Positions 48,591-59,583 of a stretch of 64,000 bases of DNA are shown here, in pieces. Source of the stretch: Oxytricha trifallax (lineage: Eukaryota > Ciliophora > Spirotrichea > Sporadotrichida > Oxytrichidae). The stretch lies in assembly GCA_000711775.1 (NCBI GenBank), contig ARYC01017027.1:124001-188000 (forward strand), read 5' to 3'. Within the stretch, counting starts at the first letter, position 1. Each line of letters begins with the position of its first letter. The position numbers and the translations under genes were made by a program. The notes beneath the pieces were generated by a model. The model was given only the letters and a program-made list of their open reading frames with translations. It ran no database searches and was not told where the DNA came from.

Positions 48591-49620
48591 TAAATAAATT
48601 TAAAACCTCATTTAAATACAGAGTTCAAATTAACATATTTCACAATATTCATTAAATTATATAATTATTTTATATAATATAGAAGATTAATTCAAATAAA
48701 TTCCATTAAAGATCACAAAACATCATAAAACATATAATCACATAAATCCATTTTTTCATTATTTAGATATCACAATTATTTTATTTCTTGATATAACGAA
48801 AAATTATAAATAAATTAAAATTTAATCACTGTAATCATAAATATCTTATATTATATGTTAATTTTTTATTTATTTTTGATATGATAAGTATAGTTATATT
48901 TTATTTAATATTTTAAATTAGAATTAATGTCTTTTTTTAATTATATCAGGATTACAAAAAGCAAAAGATTTTCAATAAAAAAAGGAAAATAAATCGAATA
49001 GATGTAAAACGTAAAATTTATGTTATATAATTAAATTAATAATTTATCACATCACGCTTTAATAAAATACTGATAAATACAAATTATAAAAAGAAATTTA
49101 TAAATTTGACACTAAATAAAATTACATTATAATTTATATTATCAAATAAACAATTTTTTATTAATAAAAATTTAATTGATTGTATGCTATAAAATATGAG
49201 AATTCTAGAAACTATTGAATGAGTTGAATAAATAAAAGTTTTCAGTATTATTGTAAAAGAATAAATTATCTTATTAAAAAATGATATAATGATTTTTATG
49301 CAAGAATATATATTTTTACCAAATAATAAAATTTATGTATCAATCAATCTAATTTATAATTGATAAAGTTAAACTGTTTTAATTAAAAATTGATGATAAA
49401 TAAATTAATTCTTTATAGGTTAATATTGAATAAATATGATAAAAAATGATTTATTGAAATCATTTATATTTAAGGAATATTTAATCTATAGATTGGCCAA
49501 AGTAATAAATAAATTAAATTTATTAATCAAACTATATAATCTCATATTTTAAATATTCTTTTAATATTAAATGGTTTATTATTTTATATATTTTAATATA
49601 TCTCAGACTTAAACATTTAT
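48591..49620. other. AT-rich DNA, no gene seen
   Basis: Extremely AT-rich. No coding, RNA or repeat feature recognised. Confidence 0.5.
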
Positions 49621-51560
49621 ATGAATATCTTAACAGACCTCTTTGGGGAGTCCCCTATGGAATTTAAAGCACTATAAGAATTCAATGACTATGAATTTAA
49701 CTTTCATGAAGAGTAATTTTTAATATAAAATTTATTAAACAATAAAACAAAATAATATAATTTTAATTTCAACATGCAATCTCTAGATAGGAAGTGCAAT
49801 TTCAATAATACATTTATTATTGTTAATTTGAGAGATAGCAATATTTATCTGATATGAATTTTTCAAGAGATATTAAAATAGATAATGATCCATAGTACTA
49901 CTTCATAAATTATTATATTCAAGCTAATTTTAAGTTTAAATAAAAAGAAAAAAAATCTTAGCCTGAAATATTTTTTATTAGCTATTTTTTAAGAATTTGC
50001 TAATATAAAAAAAGAAATATATTGAAAATTAAGGTGAACTTATAATTTTAATTTTTTAATTTAAAGGTAAGCAATCATTCAAATCTTTTTATAATTTTCT
50101 TGCACAATTTAATTAAATAACTAATTGATGAAATATTAAAACCAATTAAATCAATTTTATTTATCATGAAAATTTTTTTTATTTTTATCCTTTTGTTTTC
50201 AATTAAAATTACTTTTTATTTAATTATTTCAGCAATGAATTACCCTAATACAAGCAAAATGAGTATCCAAACGATTTTAGTTACAATATATAGCCACTTG
50301 ACGATAAAAGCTGCTTCTACTAAACCATTCTAATTCTTTTAATTATATATTATTTTATTATTTTGATTTATCAAGAGAACATGGAAGAGAACGAGGATCT
50401 ATTTATGAGCAAGTTGTCAGAAAATTCTTCTACTGAGTAATCTAGGTCCACTTCATAAACTGACCTAAAGCCGATTTCCCTACTGAGTCTTACTGAGTTG
50501 GAAAAGTCTTAATAAATTTATTATAAAAAAATTTATAAAAATTAATTTAGATCAAAATTTAGTTTATAAAGTATTATAATTTTAACACCGTTTTTCTCAA
50601 ATATTTATAATAAAACCTTTTATTAATTTAGCATAATTTCAAAAATTCAACCCAATATAATAATTCTATTGGTTTATTTTATAATTCATAAATCTCAGAC
50701 GAGATCGGATAACAGTTCAATTTACGGAGATGAATTAAAACCAAGCAAAATATATATATTTTATTCAAATTTCTAAATTTCTGAAGACTCGCAGCTCCCA
50801 ATAATATATTATTTAATATATTAAGCAATTTATAAATAGATTTTTTTCAATATAGTATATAAGTATAAGGAATAGTTTTAATAATAAGACTACTCGAAGC
50901 CCTTGTGAGCACTTAAAACAAGAAAGAATCGGAGGCTAGAGAGAAGTATGAGAATGAATTTATAAATTCAAATATTTACAAGCATTTCTGTAAAGAATTA
51001 TATTTAAATTATTATTAAAGAAAAAGTTGATTCTACATCTAACTATTAATAAAATTATTAATTTATAATTTACTATAATCAAATACTTTCTTAATTAATT
51101 TTCTAACGAAGGCATTTAAAAATTCCAAAAGGATGTTATAAAGGAAGTCTAAAGGAAAGTAATATTTGCTAAATTTATTAAGAAAAATATTCAGAATTTT
51201 AAATTTCTTTATATTTAATACCAAGCCCAAGAAATATGATAAGAAGGTAAAGTGATTAAAAATTTAAGCTTATAAAATATATTTTATAATATCAAACATA
51301 TAAAGTGTGAACATACCGAGGAGAAGTAAAATTAATTTTATTTAATATATTTATTCTCCCACATTATTCAAGTATATTATGCCAATGGACTCTGCCGCAA
51401 TTGTTATCACAGAAAAGGCCGCAATAAGTATGCAACTGAGTGCCCTCATAGTACTAGCTTGCTTTATGCAAAAGGACTTTGTAAAAATTGCTACTAAAAT
51501 GTCTATAACAGATTTAACTTGCATAAGAACAAGATAAATAAGAATATGGACAGATACCAC
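49621..51560 (+). CDS. CxH...GLCxNCY protein, paralogue 2 (fragmented MDSs)
   Basis: Coding islands colinear with paralogue 1: 49621-49715 (MNILTDLFGESPMEFKAL), 50230-50330 (NELPQYKQNEYPNDFSYN), 50380-50515 (MEENEDLFMSKLSENSS, LLSLTELEKSQ), 50690-50760 (SQTRSDNSSIYGDELKPS), 50780-50800 (EDSQLPII), 50890-50970 (RLLEALVSTQNKKESEA) and 51300-51550. The last holds a tandem metal-binding motif: KCEHTEEK, YANGLCRNCYHRKGRNK, ECPHSTSLLYAKGLCKNCYQ. Two units of CxH-(n)-GLCxNCY are thus present. Gaps are presumed IESs; I did not resolve pointers here. Divergence from paralogue 1 is high outside the motif, so the duplication is old. Family not recognised. Confidence 0.6.
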
Positions 51561-51612
51561 TTTAATTGTTAATAATATTATTATTTAATGTTTTACTGAA
51601 ATTAATATTGGG

Positions 51613-51770
51613 GCTTAAGCCAGTGAGTATATTAATTAAATTTTTACCTCAAACTATATTTCCTTCGAAACCATCAATAACTCCTCACAAAGGATGGTTC
51701 ATTTTTCTTTGTTGTGAGGAGGCAATCTTCAGCAACTGGCTTAAGCTAATATGCCATCACAATGGGTCCT
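51613..51770. repeat. Nested hairpins, 12-bp outer stem
   Basis: GCTTAAGCCAGT at 51613-51624 pairs with 51735-51746. Inside it, CTCCTCACAA at 51681-51690 pairs with 51712-51721, and AACCATC (51669-51675) can pair with GATGGTT (51693-51699) in a competing fold. A further GGGTCCTG/CAGGAACCC hairpin follows at about 51763-51793. More GC than the surroundings. Could be a compact foldback element or a structured RNA locus. No family recognised. Confidence 0.6.
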
Positions 51771-51799
51771 GTAAGTGAACAAGCAGGAACCCCCTGTAT

Positions 51800-52270
51800 G
51801 GTCTAGCAGTGATCTATAAAATGAATTCTTTTTTTAGAATAGTTAATCAAAAGTATATTAATTATTATATTTCTTAATTAAATCAGATGTAGTGATAGAA
51901 AATCAATGAGTGAGACACCTTAATGATCTAAATTTTAATCTCATTAAATGATTGAAATTCAAAAAAAATAATTATATTATTTATTTATTTGATTATATCC
52001 TCATTACAAAGCTCATTTGAAATTATGGAGTCAATCAATTATATATAATAAACTAAGATAAATAATCACTCATTTAAAACACCTTTAGAATAGGTGAACA
52101 CTTATTAATAATAAGAGCAGCCGTGCTCATGTAAGGGAATATATCCTATAGTATACATTTCAAAGATAAAATATAATTTCTTTATAAATTATTGCATATT
52201 TACCCTAATTTTTGCCTAAAAGAATTATATATACAAAACATCTAACATTTTCAATTTCATAATTATTATT
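51800..52270. other. AT-rich spacer
   Basis: AT-rich DNA between paralogue 2 and the foldback element. A short less biased patch near 52080-52140 gives no convincing protein. Confidence 0.45.
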
Positions 52271-53124
52271 ATAATACAAAACAAATTGGTAAATTGTCAT
52301 TAATCAAATAAACCCCAAGAATTTTGAAGGCGTAACTTTCACGTATTTGGTAAGCGTTTAATTGTAATTGCGTTTTAAAAGATCAGATTAAAAAGTGTAA
52401 TTTAAAATGTACAGTTAGGCCAAGTAAATATACAGTTTGTACATTCCTATGGAGGTAGACTGTACAAATAGGTAAGTGATTAGAATTTCCCGAAAATGTG
52501 ATGTGGTATTTTCTTTTAAATTTTATTAATTAATGTGATGTTTATTCTAATGTCTAATGCACTTAACCCGATCCTCTCCATCTCCCTCGTGCCGGAACAT
52601 CTTTGTGTCTTTATCTCCAGTACATTAGACTGCGCTAAAACGTATCTTGTCTGATCTTAGCCGTCCGAGCCACTCGGGGAAAGTAGTTGCTGGCTATCAC
52701 AACCCAACCGAGACATCTGTAGCACAAGCTGTAGAATCTGCATCTTCCACTTATAGAGATTAACACACTGTAAGTAACAGCAGCCGGGGTTCAACCCGAG
52801 TGTCTCGGACGGCTAAGATCAGACAAGATACGTTGCAGCGCAGTCTAATGTACTGGAGATAAAGACACAAAGATGTTCCGGCACGAGGTAGATGGAGAGG
52901 ATCGGGTTAAGTGCATTAGAATAAACATCACATTAATTAATAAAATTTAAAAGAAAATACCACATCGTATTTTCGGGAAATTCTAATCACTTACCTATTT
53001 GTACAGTCTACCTCCATAGGAATCAAAACCCCAAAACCCCTTAGTGAGGTTTATAAGTGCTTTGATTTGTAGGGTATAGTTGGGGTCTTATTGGGGTTAG
53101 TAGAGAAAATAGGCCAATTTGCAA

Positions 53125-54150
53125 AAGGAGAAATAGAAATTAGCCAAATATAGGGTCTATTTATGATGAGCAATATTTAGATTTACTACTTAAGCTTAGG
53201 TATGGTACAAGTATTAATATAGACTAAGTCAAACCAGTGTTGAATTATTCAGCCATTGCAAGACTCCTACACAAGAGTGCCTCAACTGTTAAGTATCATT
53301 GCTTGTTAGCTGTTTAACATTATAACTCAGGCTCTTGAAAACATCCTGCAAAAAAGTAAAAGATCTCACAGCACCATATTGACTTCCTCTGCGACTCGAA
53401 GACTTTAAAGTATTGGGCACACTTTCCTCTTGACTAGCGAGCTGTCATGTTTCATCGCAAGTTTCCAAACATGCGTATCTCTCCTTAGACTATAACCAAT
53501 ATTTATAGACGAAATGGTATTACTTTCAAGACTGTCAACAGAGTGAAGAGAGTGATTGATTTTACAGAGCCATTTTATAGTAATAATTTATACTATATAT
53601 ATGATTAAATGCAGAGAGCTATTACTAATAACATCAAGTTCATACATGCAGATGAAGCTGTGTTACGTTCAACACTTTTATTAATAAGTCATGGTACAAG
53701 AAGTACGATAACATAGAAGTTTATGACTAAAAAGTAAAGGTAGTCACCCATGCAATTTAAGCTGGTATAAGTGAAGATTCAGGCTTAGAGAGTTATGTGA
53801 TTCACCCTCGCTCTATTAAGCGAGAGTAGTATATAGAGTTCCTACATAGCTCAGAGAGAAGTATAGCAACCAAGAGATCATCCTGTTAGTTGATAACCTA
53901 TCAGTATAAGACTAAGGAGTCTAAGAAAGCTTATGAAGAGTTAAACATAACTCCTGTATACAACGTTCCTTACAGCCCTTAGTTTAATGGAATAGAATTC
54001 TACTGGAGTTAAATCAAGACTCACTACAAGAAGCTTCTGCTGTATCATCTTATGCATGACTTGCCCATCGATACAGTAGACTTGATTCAAAGCAGCTGTA
54101 AGAGAGTGAGCGAGATAAGACAACAATTTGTGCGAGAGAGGGAAGAATGA
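53125..54150 (+). pseudogene. TBE-B transposase, start codon lost
   Basis: Same protein as in copy A: YDEQYLDLLLKLRYGTS, AIARLLHKSASTVKYH, then a TGA, then the catalytic core including FIHADEAV, LLVDNLSV (slightly altered) and PYSPQFNGIEFYWSQIK, ending at TGA 54148-54150. The ATG used in copy A is AGG here. Frames are interrupted at several points, some shared with copy A. Nonfunctional as it stands. The DDE residues mark it as an IS630/Tc1/mariner-type transposase. Confidence 0.8.
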
Positions 54151-54191
54151 ATGTTTATAAATAAGTTTTAGATTTAAACGAATGAATATAT

Positions 54192-54720
54192 TCAAATATT
54201 AAACTAACCCATAAAGGGGTTTGGCTTCTCTTTCTTCTCCTCTTCTTATGGCTTGCTTGGGCCCATATTTCTTCTCTTTGTGCCAGCTCCTGCATCTATG
54301 TTCATTTCATCTGGTTTTTAGACATCTTTATAAAGCCTCTTGCTCACCTCATAAATTGTCTGCGACTTTCTTTCTCTTTGAACCTTTGCATGCTCTTTCA
54401 TAAGATATATTCCAGTGCCAGATTTTCCTACAAAGTTATATGTCAAAGCTTACTTGAAAGATAAGGATGCTTCTTAAGTTCCTCTAGCCAAGCTGAGCTT
54501 ATTAGAATGCCTTGCTTTTTTTTAGTCTTCAGGAGAGATAGAATATCGTTTCTTATGTGCTTCTTCAATTATTTCTCTGAGATACTCCTCTTTTATTGTA
54601 CCAAGACCACCAAAGAAAAAGTTCCTCTCTGGTAGTTTATTAGAGAGTTGTTTCTTGGTAGGAAGGTAAACTACCACTTACCGTCTTCTGGATCCTATTG
54701 TTAAAAACTTACTATTAAAT
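54192..54720 (-). pseudogene. TBE-B 22-kDa gene, N-terminal half deleted
   Basis: Counterpart of 6576-7345 in copy A. The C-terminal half is recognisable (LPERNFFFGGLGTIKE, then KEHAKVQRERKSQTIYE). The first half is missing: sequence jumps from the region equivalent to 6863 in copy A to that equivalent to 6502, with about 12 unrelated bases at the join. Stop TGA 54192-54194. Not functional. Confidence 0.75.
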
Positions 54721-55201
54721 ATGGGCATCTTATAGAAGGTCAACCCTGCAAAGATACGTGGAGAAAGTTTGCAGAAGCAGTAACAAACAGCAGAGATGGA
54801 GCTCCATTTTAATCAATTTAGTTCCATTAAATTAGTACTAAATTTGTTTAAATTTAATTAGTACTGGTACTAAGTCCGTTTAATTTTAATTGGTACCAAT
54901 TTAATAGTACCAAAACTTAATTAGTACCTAGTTTTAAACTAATGGGGTTTTAATGAAAAAGTTCCAATTTGGTTCAAAACCTAATTGGTACCAGTACCAA
55001 CCTGAATTTTTTTAAGTTGGTACCAAAATTAAAAATATTAAGCATGAATTTAGAAAATTTATAGTTATAAACTTAGTACAAATATGATGTCTTACGCCTA
55101 AGAATCAACCAATGTTGTTGCAGTGCCAACTCCTATACAAAGTTAATATAACCAGAGAAGTTATTAGAGCTTAATAATAGAAATTTAAATTTGAATTTAA
55201 C

Positions 55202-56649
55202 ATGGCGGCTAACTTGAATCGCAAAGCAGTTTCTCTTGGAGCAGGATAATCATAGCTCAACTTTGGGTCCTCCAAGAAGCCAGAAGTAATCTATATTGAG
55301 AGAGAGGTTGAGCTAAGAGCTCTTGAGTTTGAAGTAGAGGTCTTCAAAATAGAAGTAAAAAACTAGAAGGGGAGAGCAGATATAGGGCTTTAAACATAAA
55401 TTAAATATGTTGAAGAGCTAAAAGAACAGCAACCAATTGAAAAGATAAAATCATATTAATGTGAAGACTGCTAGAATCTTTTCTCTACTGAGTATAGCTT
55501 GAAGAGACACCTTAAAGAGATACACTCTGGCAAAGCCAAAATCTATTTCAAGCATGATAAAGTTGATGGAAGGTACTAATGTACAACATGCATGAAGTCA
55601 TATACACACTCTGCAAAAGTAAAGAAGCATATGCAGAAGCATCATTTGAGTGAATTTTTAATGCAGGATAAAGAAACTTAAAAATTAGTTACAGCAAAAA
55701 GAAAATCTAATACTCTTGAGTCACAAAGAGAGCAGCAAGAAAGACTCAAGAGACAGAAGCGATATGAATCGATGAACCAGGAAGCAGGCAATACAATTTT
55801 AGCATGCTTCTAAGCGAAGGCTATGAGTATATCTGCATTAAATGCAGTTGATCTCAGCACTTGTATTGAAAACTACTTGAATATAAACGTGCCTGCAAAA
55901 GCAAAGCTCATAGTAGTTGATGAGTATGCATACAAGGTGTATCCATTCTGCTATCTTCTTAAGAACCAACAGTATTAAAATGAGTTTGCTAATGAATACA
56001 TGGTGCTTCGAGAGGCCAAAAGAAAAATTGCAAGAATTTGCTAAAGCTCGATGGTGTTATTTTAAGCTATGGTTTCATAGCATTCAGGCTAAAGAAATTT
56101 GAGATGACTCTGAGAGACTACCTATATCACAATAGATACCCTGGTGATTTGAACGATATACTCTCACATATGATATATGGTGTTAAGGAATTGCACGAAC
56201 TTGGATATGTGCATAGAGATTTAAAGCCTGAAAACGTTATGCTGAATCTCTGCCCTTTAGAAGTAGTGATAATCGATTTCAATAGAGCTTTAAGATAAGA
56301 GATTGTTACTTTAGCACAGGTACTTGGTACTCCAGGGTACTTCCCAAAAAAAGAAAAGTGGACTAATGGTTCTGTTTAATGGGATGTTTGGGCAGTAGCA
56401 GCAATAGTATTAGAAAGTGAGATGGAATGTATGGCTTACTTTGGTACAAAGCAAGAAAAACAATCAATAAGTTTGGCCGAGAAACATATGAAATAAGAAG
56501 ATGTATGCGAAAAAATTAAAAGCATAGTTGAGATGATAATCGTGAGAGCTCCACACTATCCTCGGTAAACATTAGATGACATCCTTGAAACACTATAGAG
56601 AGCAACTTTCAAGAGATACAATAAAGACAAGCAGATAAAATTTGTTTGA
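55202..56649 (+). CDS. TBE-B zinc-finger/protein-kinase protein
   Basis: Start ATG 55202 (MANLNRKAVSLGAGQS), stop TGA 56647-56649. C2H2 fingers CEDCQNLFSTE...HLKEIH and CTTCMKSYTHSAKVKKH...H are followed by a kinase-like half with HRDLKPENVMLNLC, DFNRALRQE, GTPGYFPKKEKW and WDVWAVAAIV. As in copy A, the two halves sit in different frames with the switch near 56020-56040, and the total span is the same 1448 nt. That identity suggests the arrangement is ancestral rather than two independent mutations. DFN replaces DFG. Role in the element not established. Confidence 0.85.
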
Positions 56650-57206
56650 TTTAAGACCACTAATTATCATTAAAAACTTATTAAACACACATAAAACTTG
56701 CATTTTCTCTACTAACCTCAATAAGACCCCAACTATACCCTACAAATCAAAGCACTTATAAACCTCACTAAGGAGTTTTGGGGTTTTGAATGTACAAACT
56801 GTATATTTACTTGTCCTAACTGTACATTTTAAATTACACTTTTTAATCTGATCTTTTTAAAACGCAATTACAATTAAACGCTTACCAAATACGTGAAAGT
56901 TACGCCTTCAAAATTCTTGGGGTTTATTTGATTTATGACAATTTACCAATTTGTTTTGTATTTTATCAATAATATAAGCAAACTATTACCTTACAAATCT
57001 TATTAATGTTTTAGGCTATTAATTAACATAAACTAGAAATTCTTTCATTTTGTCTCAAATATTTGCAAAAATACTCCTAAATATACATTTAAATAAAAAT
57101 ATATAGATAAATTCTCAAAATAATTTTACTAAATTGAAATTTAAGTATTAACTTTTTATTGATGATATATTTGATCTGTTTTAAAATATGAGTAATAACT
57201 TATGCC

Positions 57207-57800
57207 TCATCGTCTGTATATTGAATTTCTAAACTTTTTTACAATATATTTCTAATCTTAACAATTTTATATTATAAGTTTATCATTATGATTTTTACAT
57301 CCCACACAACATCCTAATACGCAAGTTATGACAAATATCGAATAGAAAAATGCAATTTCAGTGATAAGCCAAGTCTCAGTTTTAGCGTTTTCAGGTTTAA
57401 GTATATATTTGAAGCAAGTTGTTGAGTTTTTCCTGAAATACACTACTTATATGAATATATATACCACTACTCCAAAGCACTAATTACATTTAAAGAGCAG
57501 TCTAATTCTACCGCCTCCATCGACATTTTTTACTGTAAATACCTCATGAATTAATGAGAAAAATTCAAAAATGTGATAGACCAAAAGCATAACCATTGAT
57601 GCGCGAACTAAATTTCCTATGTTATCTTCATCTCCAATTAAATTACAAGCAGAATAGTAGCTATTGTCTTGAGATAGAATGAAAATTGTGCATACTATGA
57701 ATATTGAAGCTATTACTATGCAAATTGATTTTATTATGTAGAAGCGTTTTAAGTTTTTTTGCCAGTCAAGGGGTTTCTGAGATTCCAAAGCTATTTCCAT
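57207..57800 (-). CDS. Small four-helix membrane protein
   Basis: Start ATG 57800 (MEIALESQKPLDWQKNLK), stop TGA 57207, 197 residues with no interruption. Four probable membrane spans: FYIIKSICIVIASIFIVCTI, LVRASMVMLLVYHIFEFFSL, a short VVVYIFIQVVYF and EIAFFYSIFVITCVLGCCVG. The last is followed by CKNH and a basic tail. The topology resembles tetraspanin-like or MARVEL-like proteins, but the diagnostic Cys-Cys-Gly loop of tetraspanins was not seen. Family unknown. Confidence 0.7.
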
Positions 57801-57988
57801 TGGTTATCCAAAATTTTATTACATTTTTTATATTTTACAATTTATTATAGCTTATATGAATGAATCTGATCATGGGAGCTCATATTTTTATAAGTGAACA
57901 TAGTGTATCTTACATAAAAAGTATGATTAGTGATTATTCCTAATAAATCTTAATATTAAAGATAGAAAGATTTGTAAATTATTGCAAA

Positions 57989-59464
57989 ATGAATAACATA
58001 AATTCAAATCAAGAACAAGCCCCTCATGTGTACTCCATAAAGAGAACTAAGGCCTTAGGGAAGTTAGTAAAATCTGAAATGGAAAAACTGAAGCAACTTA
58101 AAAAGATTAAGAAGTCTAAGGAGCAGGAAAAGAGAGAAGTTTTGAGGTCATTGGAGAGTATTCTTGAAAATACCCTTGATTTACTCAATCTGGAAGATGC
58201 CTAGGCATTTCTGACTAGGAAAATGAAAGAGCTTAACATTGACATCGAAGAGTAGACGTAGAACTAATTTGTTGGTGGAGATCAACATCATCACAATGTT
58301 TTGTCAGATGTGCATCAATAAGTATCAAATGATGTTGTACCATAATAGGTAAATGAGGAAGAGAAATTGAATGACCATGAACCTTAAACTGAGATTCAAA
58401 ACATAAAAATTAAGCTAAATTTTCAATTTAATTAGATATATTTATAAAACTTATTATTATAACAGTTTTTTATATTTCTGAAAATTTGAAAAATAGCTAT
58501 TCACTAAAATATAGTAGAACTAATTGGATGATAATATTTGATACCAAGTCTGCAAATAAATAGTTATTAATAATTGTTTATCATTATTTTAACTTCATAT
58601 TTTGATTTATCATTTATTTGTCTTATTTTATTTAATCTGCTATCATATTTAGAATACGAGATTCAGGATTTTCACTAATGCATTATAGAATTTCTCTTCT
58701 ATAAATATATTATAAATTATTTATTGGTATTTATTCCAGATACAGAAGTTGATCCAAAAGGTTAATGGGAAAAAATAGGAGAGAAATTTTCCGAGGTATC
58801 AATCTCTTATGACAATTAAATTTGGGCAGTGGGCTCTCAATAAATTGGCTATGGTGGTAACGCTATTTACACTTACCTAAACAATAAGTGGGTTCAAGTT
58901 CAAGGTGAAGCAATAAGAATCGCTGCATATAAGGCAGGGGAACTATGGGCTGTCAATTAACTGGGTAGAGTGTGGTAGTACCAAAATTCTGAGTGGGTAA
59001 TGAGGGCAGATAGCGGTACAGCATCTGACATTGCAGTAGGGGAAGATGGATCAGTTTGGATAACATGCTCTCATGCTATGAAAGAGAAAGGAATCAATCT
59101 TATGTACTATGACTTCGCAAACTCTAAATTCGTTATGACTAATGGATTTGGATCTGAAATATCAGTCGGTAGAAATGGGGAGCCTGTGATAATTCTAGAA
59201 AATGGAGAGATAGTTTTGAAGAAGGGAAGAGACATGCAAAAAATTAATGGTTATGCAAAGGATGTTGCAGTAACAAAAAATGATGAAATTTGGATTGTCA
59301 GTGAGGAAAAAGTTAGCGGTGGCTTCTAAGTATTTAAAGGACTAGTAAATGACTAAGTTTAATGGGAAGATATGAATATAGCTGGAGTTAGAATAGCAGC
59401 ATTAGATGATAAAAATGCACTTGTTGTTAATGAATGGGGAGAAGTTTATAGGTATAGAAAATGA
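57989..59464 (+). CDS. Tectonin-type beta-propeller protein
   Basis: Start ATG 57989 (MNNINSNQEQAPHVYSIK), stop TGA 59462-59464. A charged coiled N-terminus (LVKSEMEKLKQLKKIKKSKE, LESILENTLDLLN) runs to about 58420. From about 58740 the C-terminal half is a tectonin/TECPR propeller: repeats of W-x-x-V/I-x-G and D-I-A-V-G-E-D-G-S-V-W-I-T (QWEKIGEKFSEVSISYD, IWAVGSQQ, LWAVNQLGRVWQYQ, VGEDGSVWITCSH, VTKNDEIWIVSEE). Tectonin domains bind sugars or other ligands and occur in ciliate and slime-mould cytosolic lectin-like proteins. The 58430-58735 gap is AT-rich and is presumed to be an IES; its pointer was not resolved. Confidence 0.82.
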
Positions 59465-59583
59465 AATTTAGAATATATTAAAATTACATTTATCTTTGAA
59501 TCTATGTGAACTTTAATGAAAATTTTTTTAGAATTTTCTAATATTAAGAAATTAGTTAGACTTTAATATGAATACCACTTATT

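Larger units (their letters stand above)
53024..56788 (+). mobile_element. TBE transposon (copy B), internally deleted
   Basis: A 3765-bp TBE in the opposite orientation to copy A. The target duplication is AAT at 53021-53023 and 56789-56791, fitting the ANT rule. Both ends carry the CAAAACCCCAAAACCCC-type terminus and the long inverted repeat. Gene order: transposase (plus), 22-kDa gene (minus), zinc-finger/kinase gene (plus). It is 347 bp shorter than copy A because of one deletion inside the 22-kDa gene. It landed in the right arm of the foldback element, so it is the younger insertion. Confidence 0.95.
52275..56960. mobile_element. Foldback element interrupted by a TBE
   Basis: Left end TACAAAACAAATTGGTAAATT at 52275 and its complement ending at 56960. 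The whole left arm 52275-52680 pairs with 52795-53020 plus 56789-56960 once the TBE is taken out, leaving a unique centre of about 115 bp (52681-52794). Without the TBE the element is about 920 bp. The inner arm segments are GC-rich (GATCTTAGCCGTCCGAG) and the centre is GC-balanced; no reading frame stands out. The arms differ by only a few bases, so the element is young. Family not recognised; distinct from the TTGTAGG MITEs and from the 23.3-kb palindrome. Confidence 0.88.

Noticed and set aside
52681-52815. Possible tRNA or SINE in the centre of the foldback element
   Set aside because: GGGGTTCAACCC resembles a T-arm B box, but it overlaps the inverted-repeat arm and no A box or cloverleaf fits.
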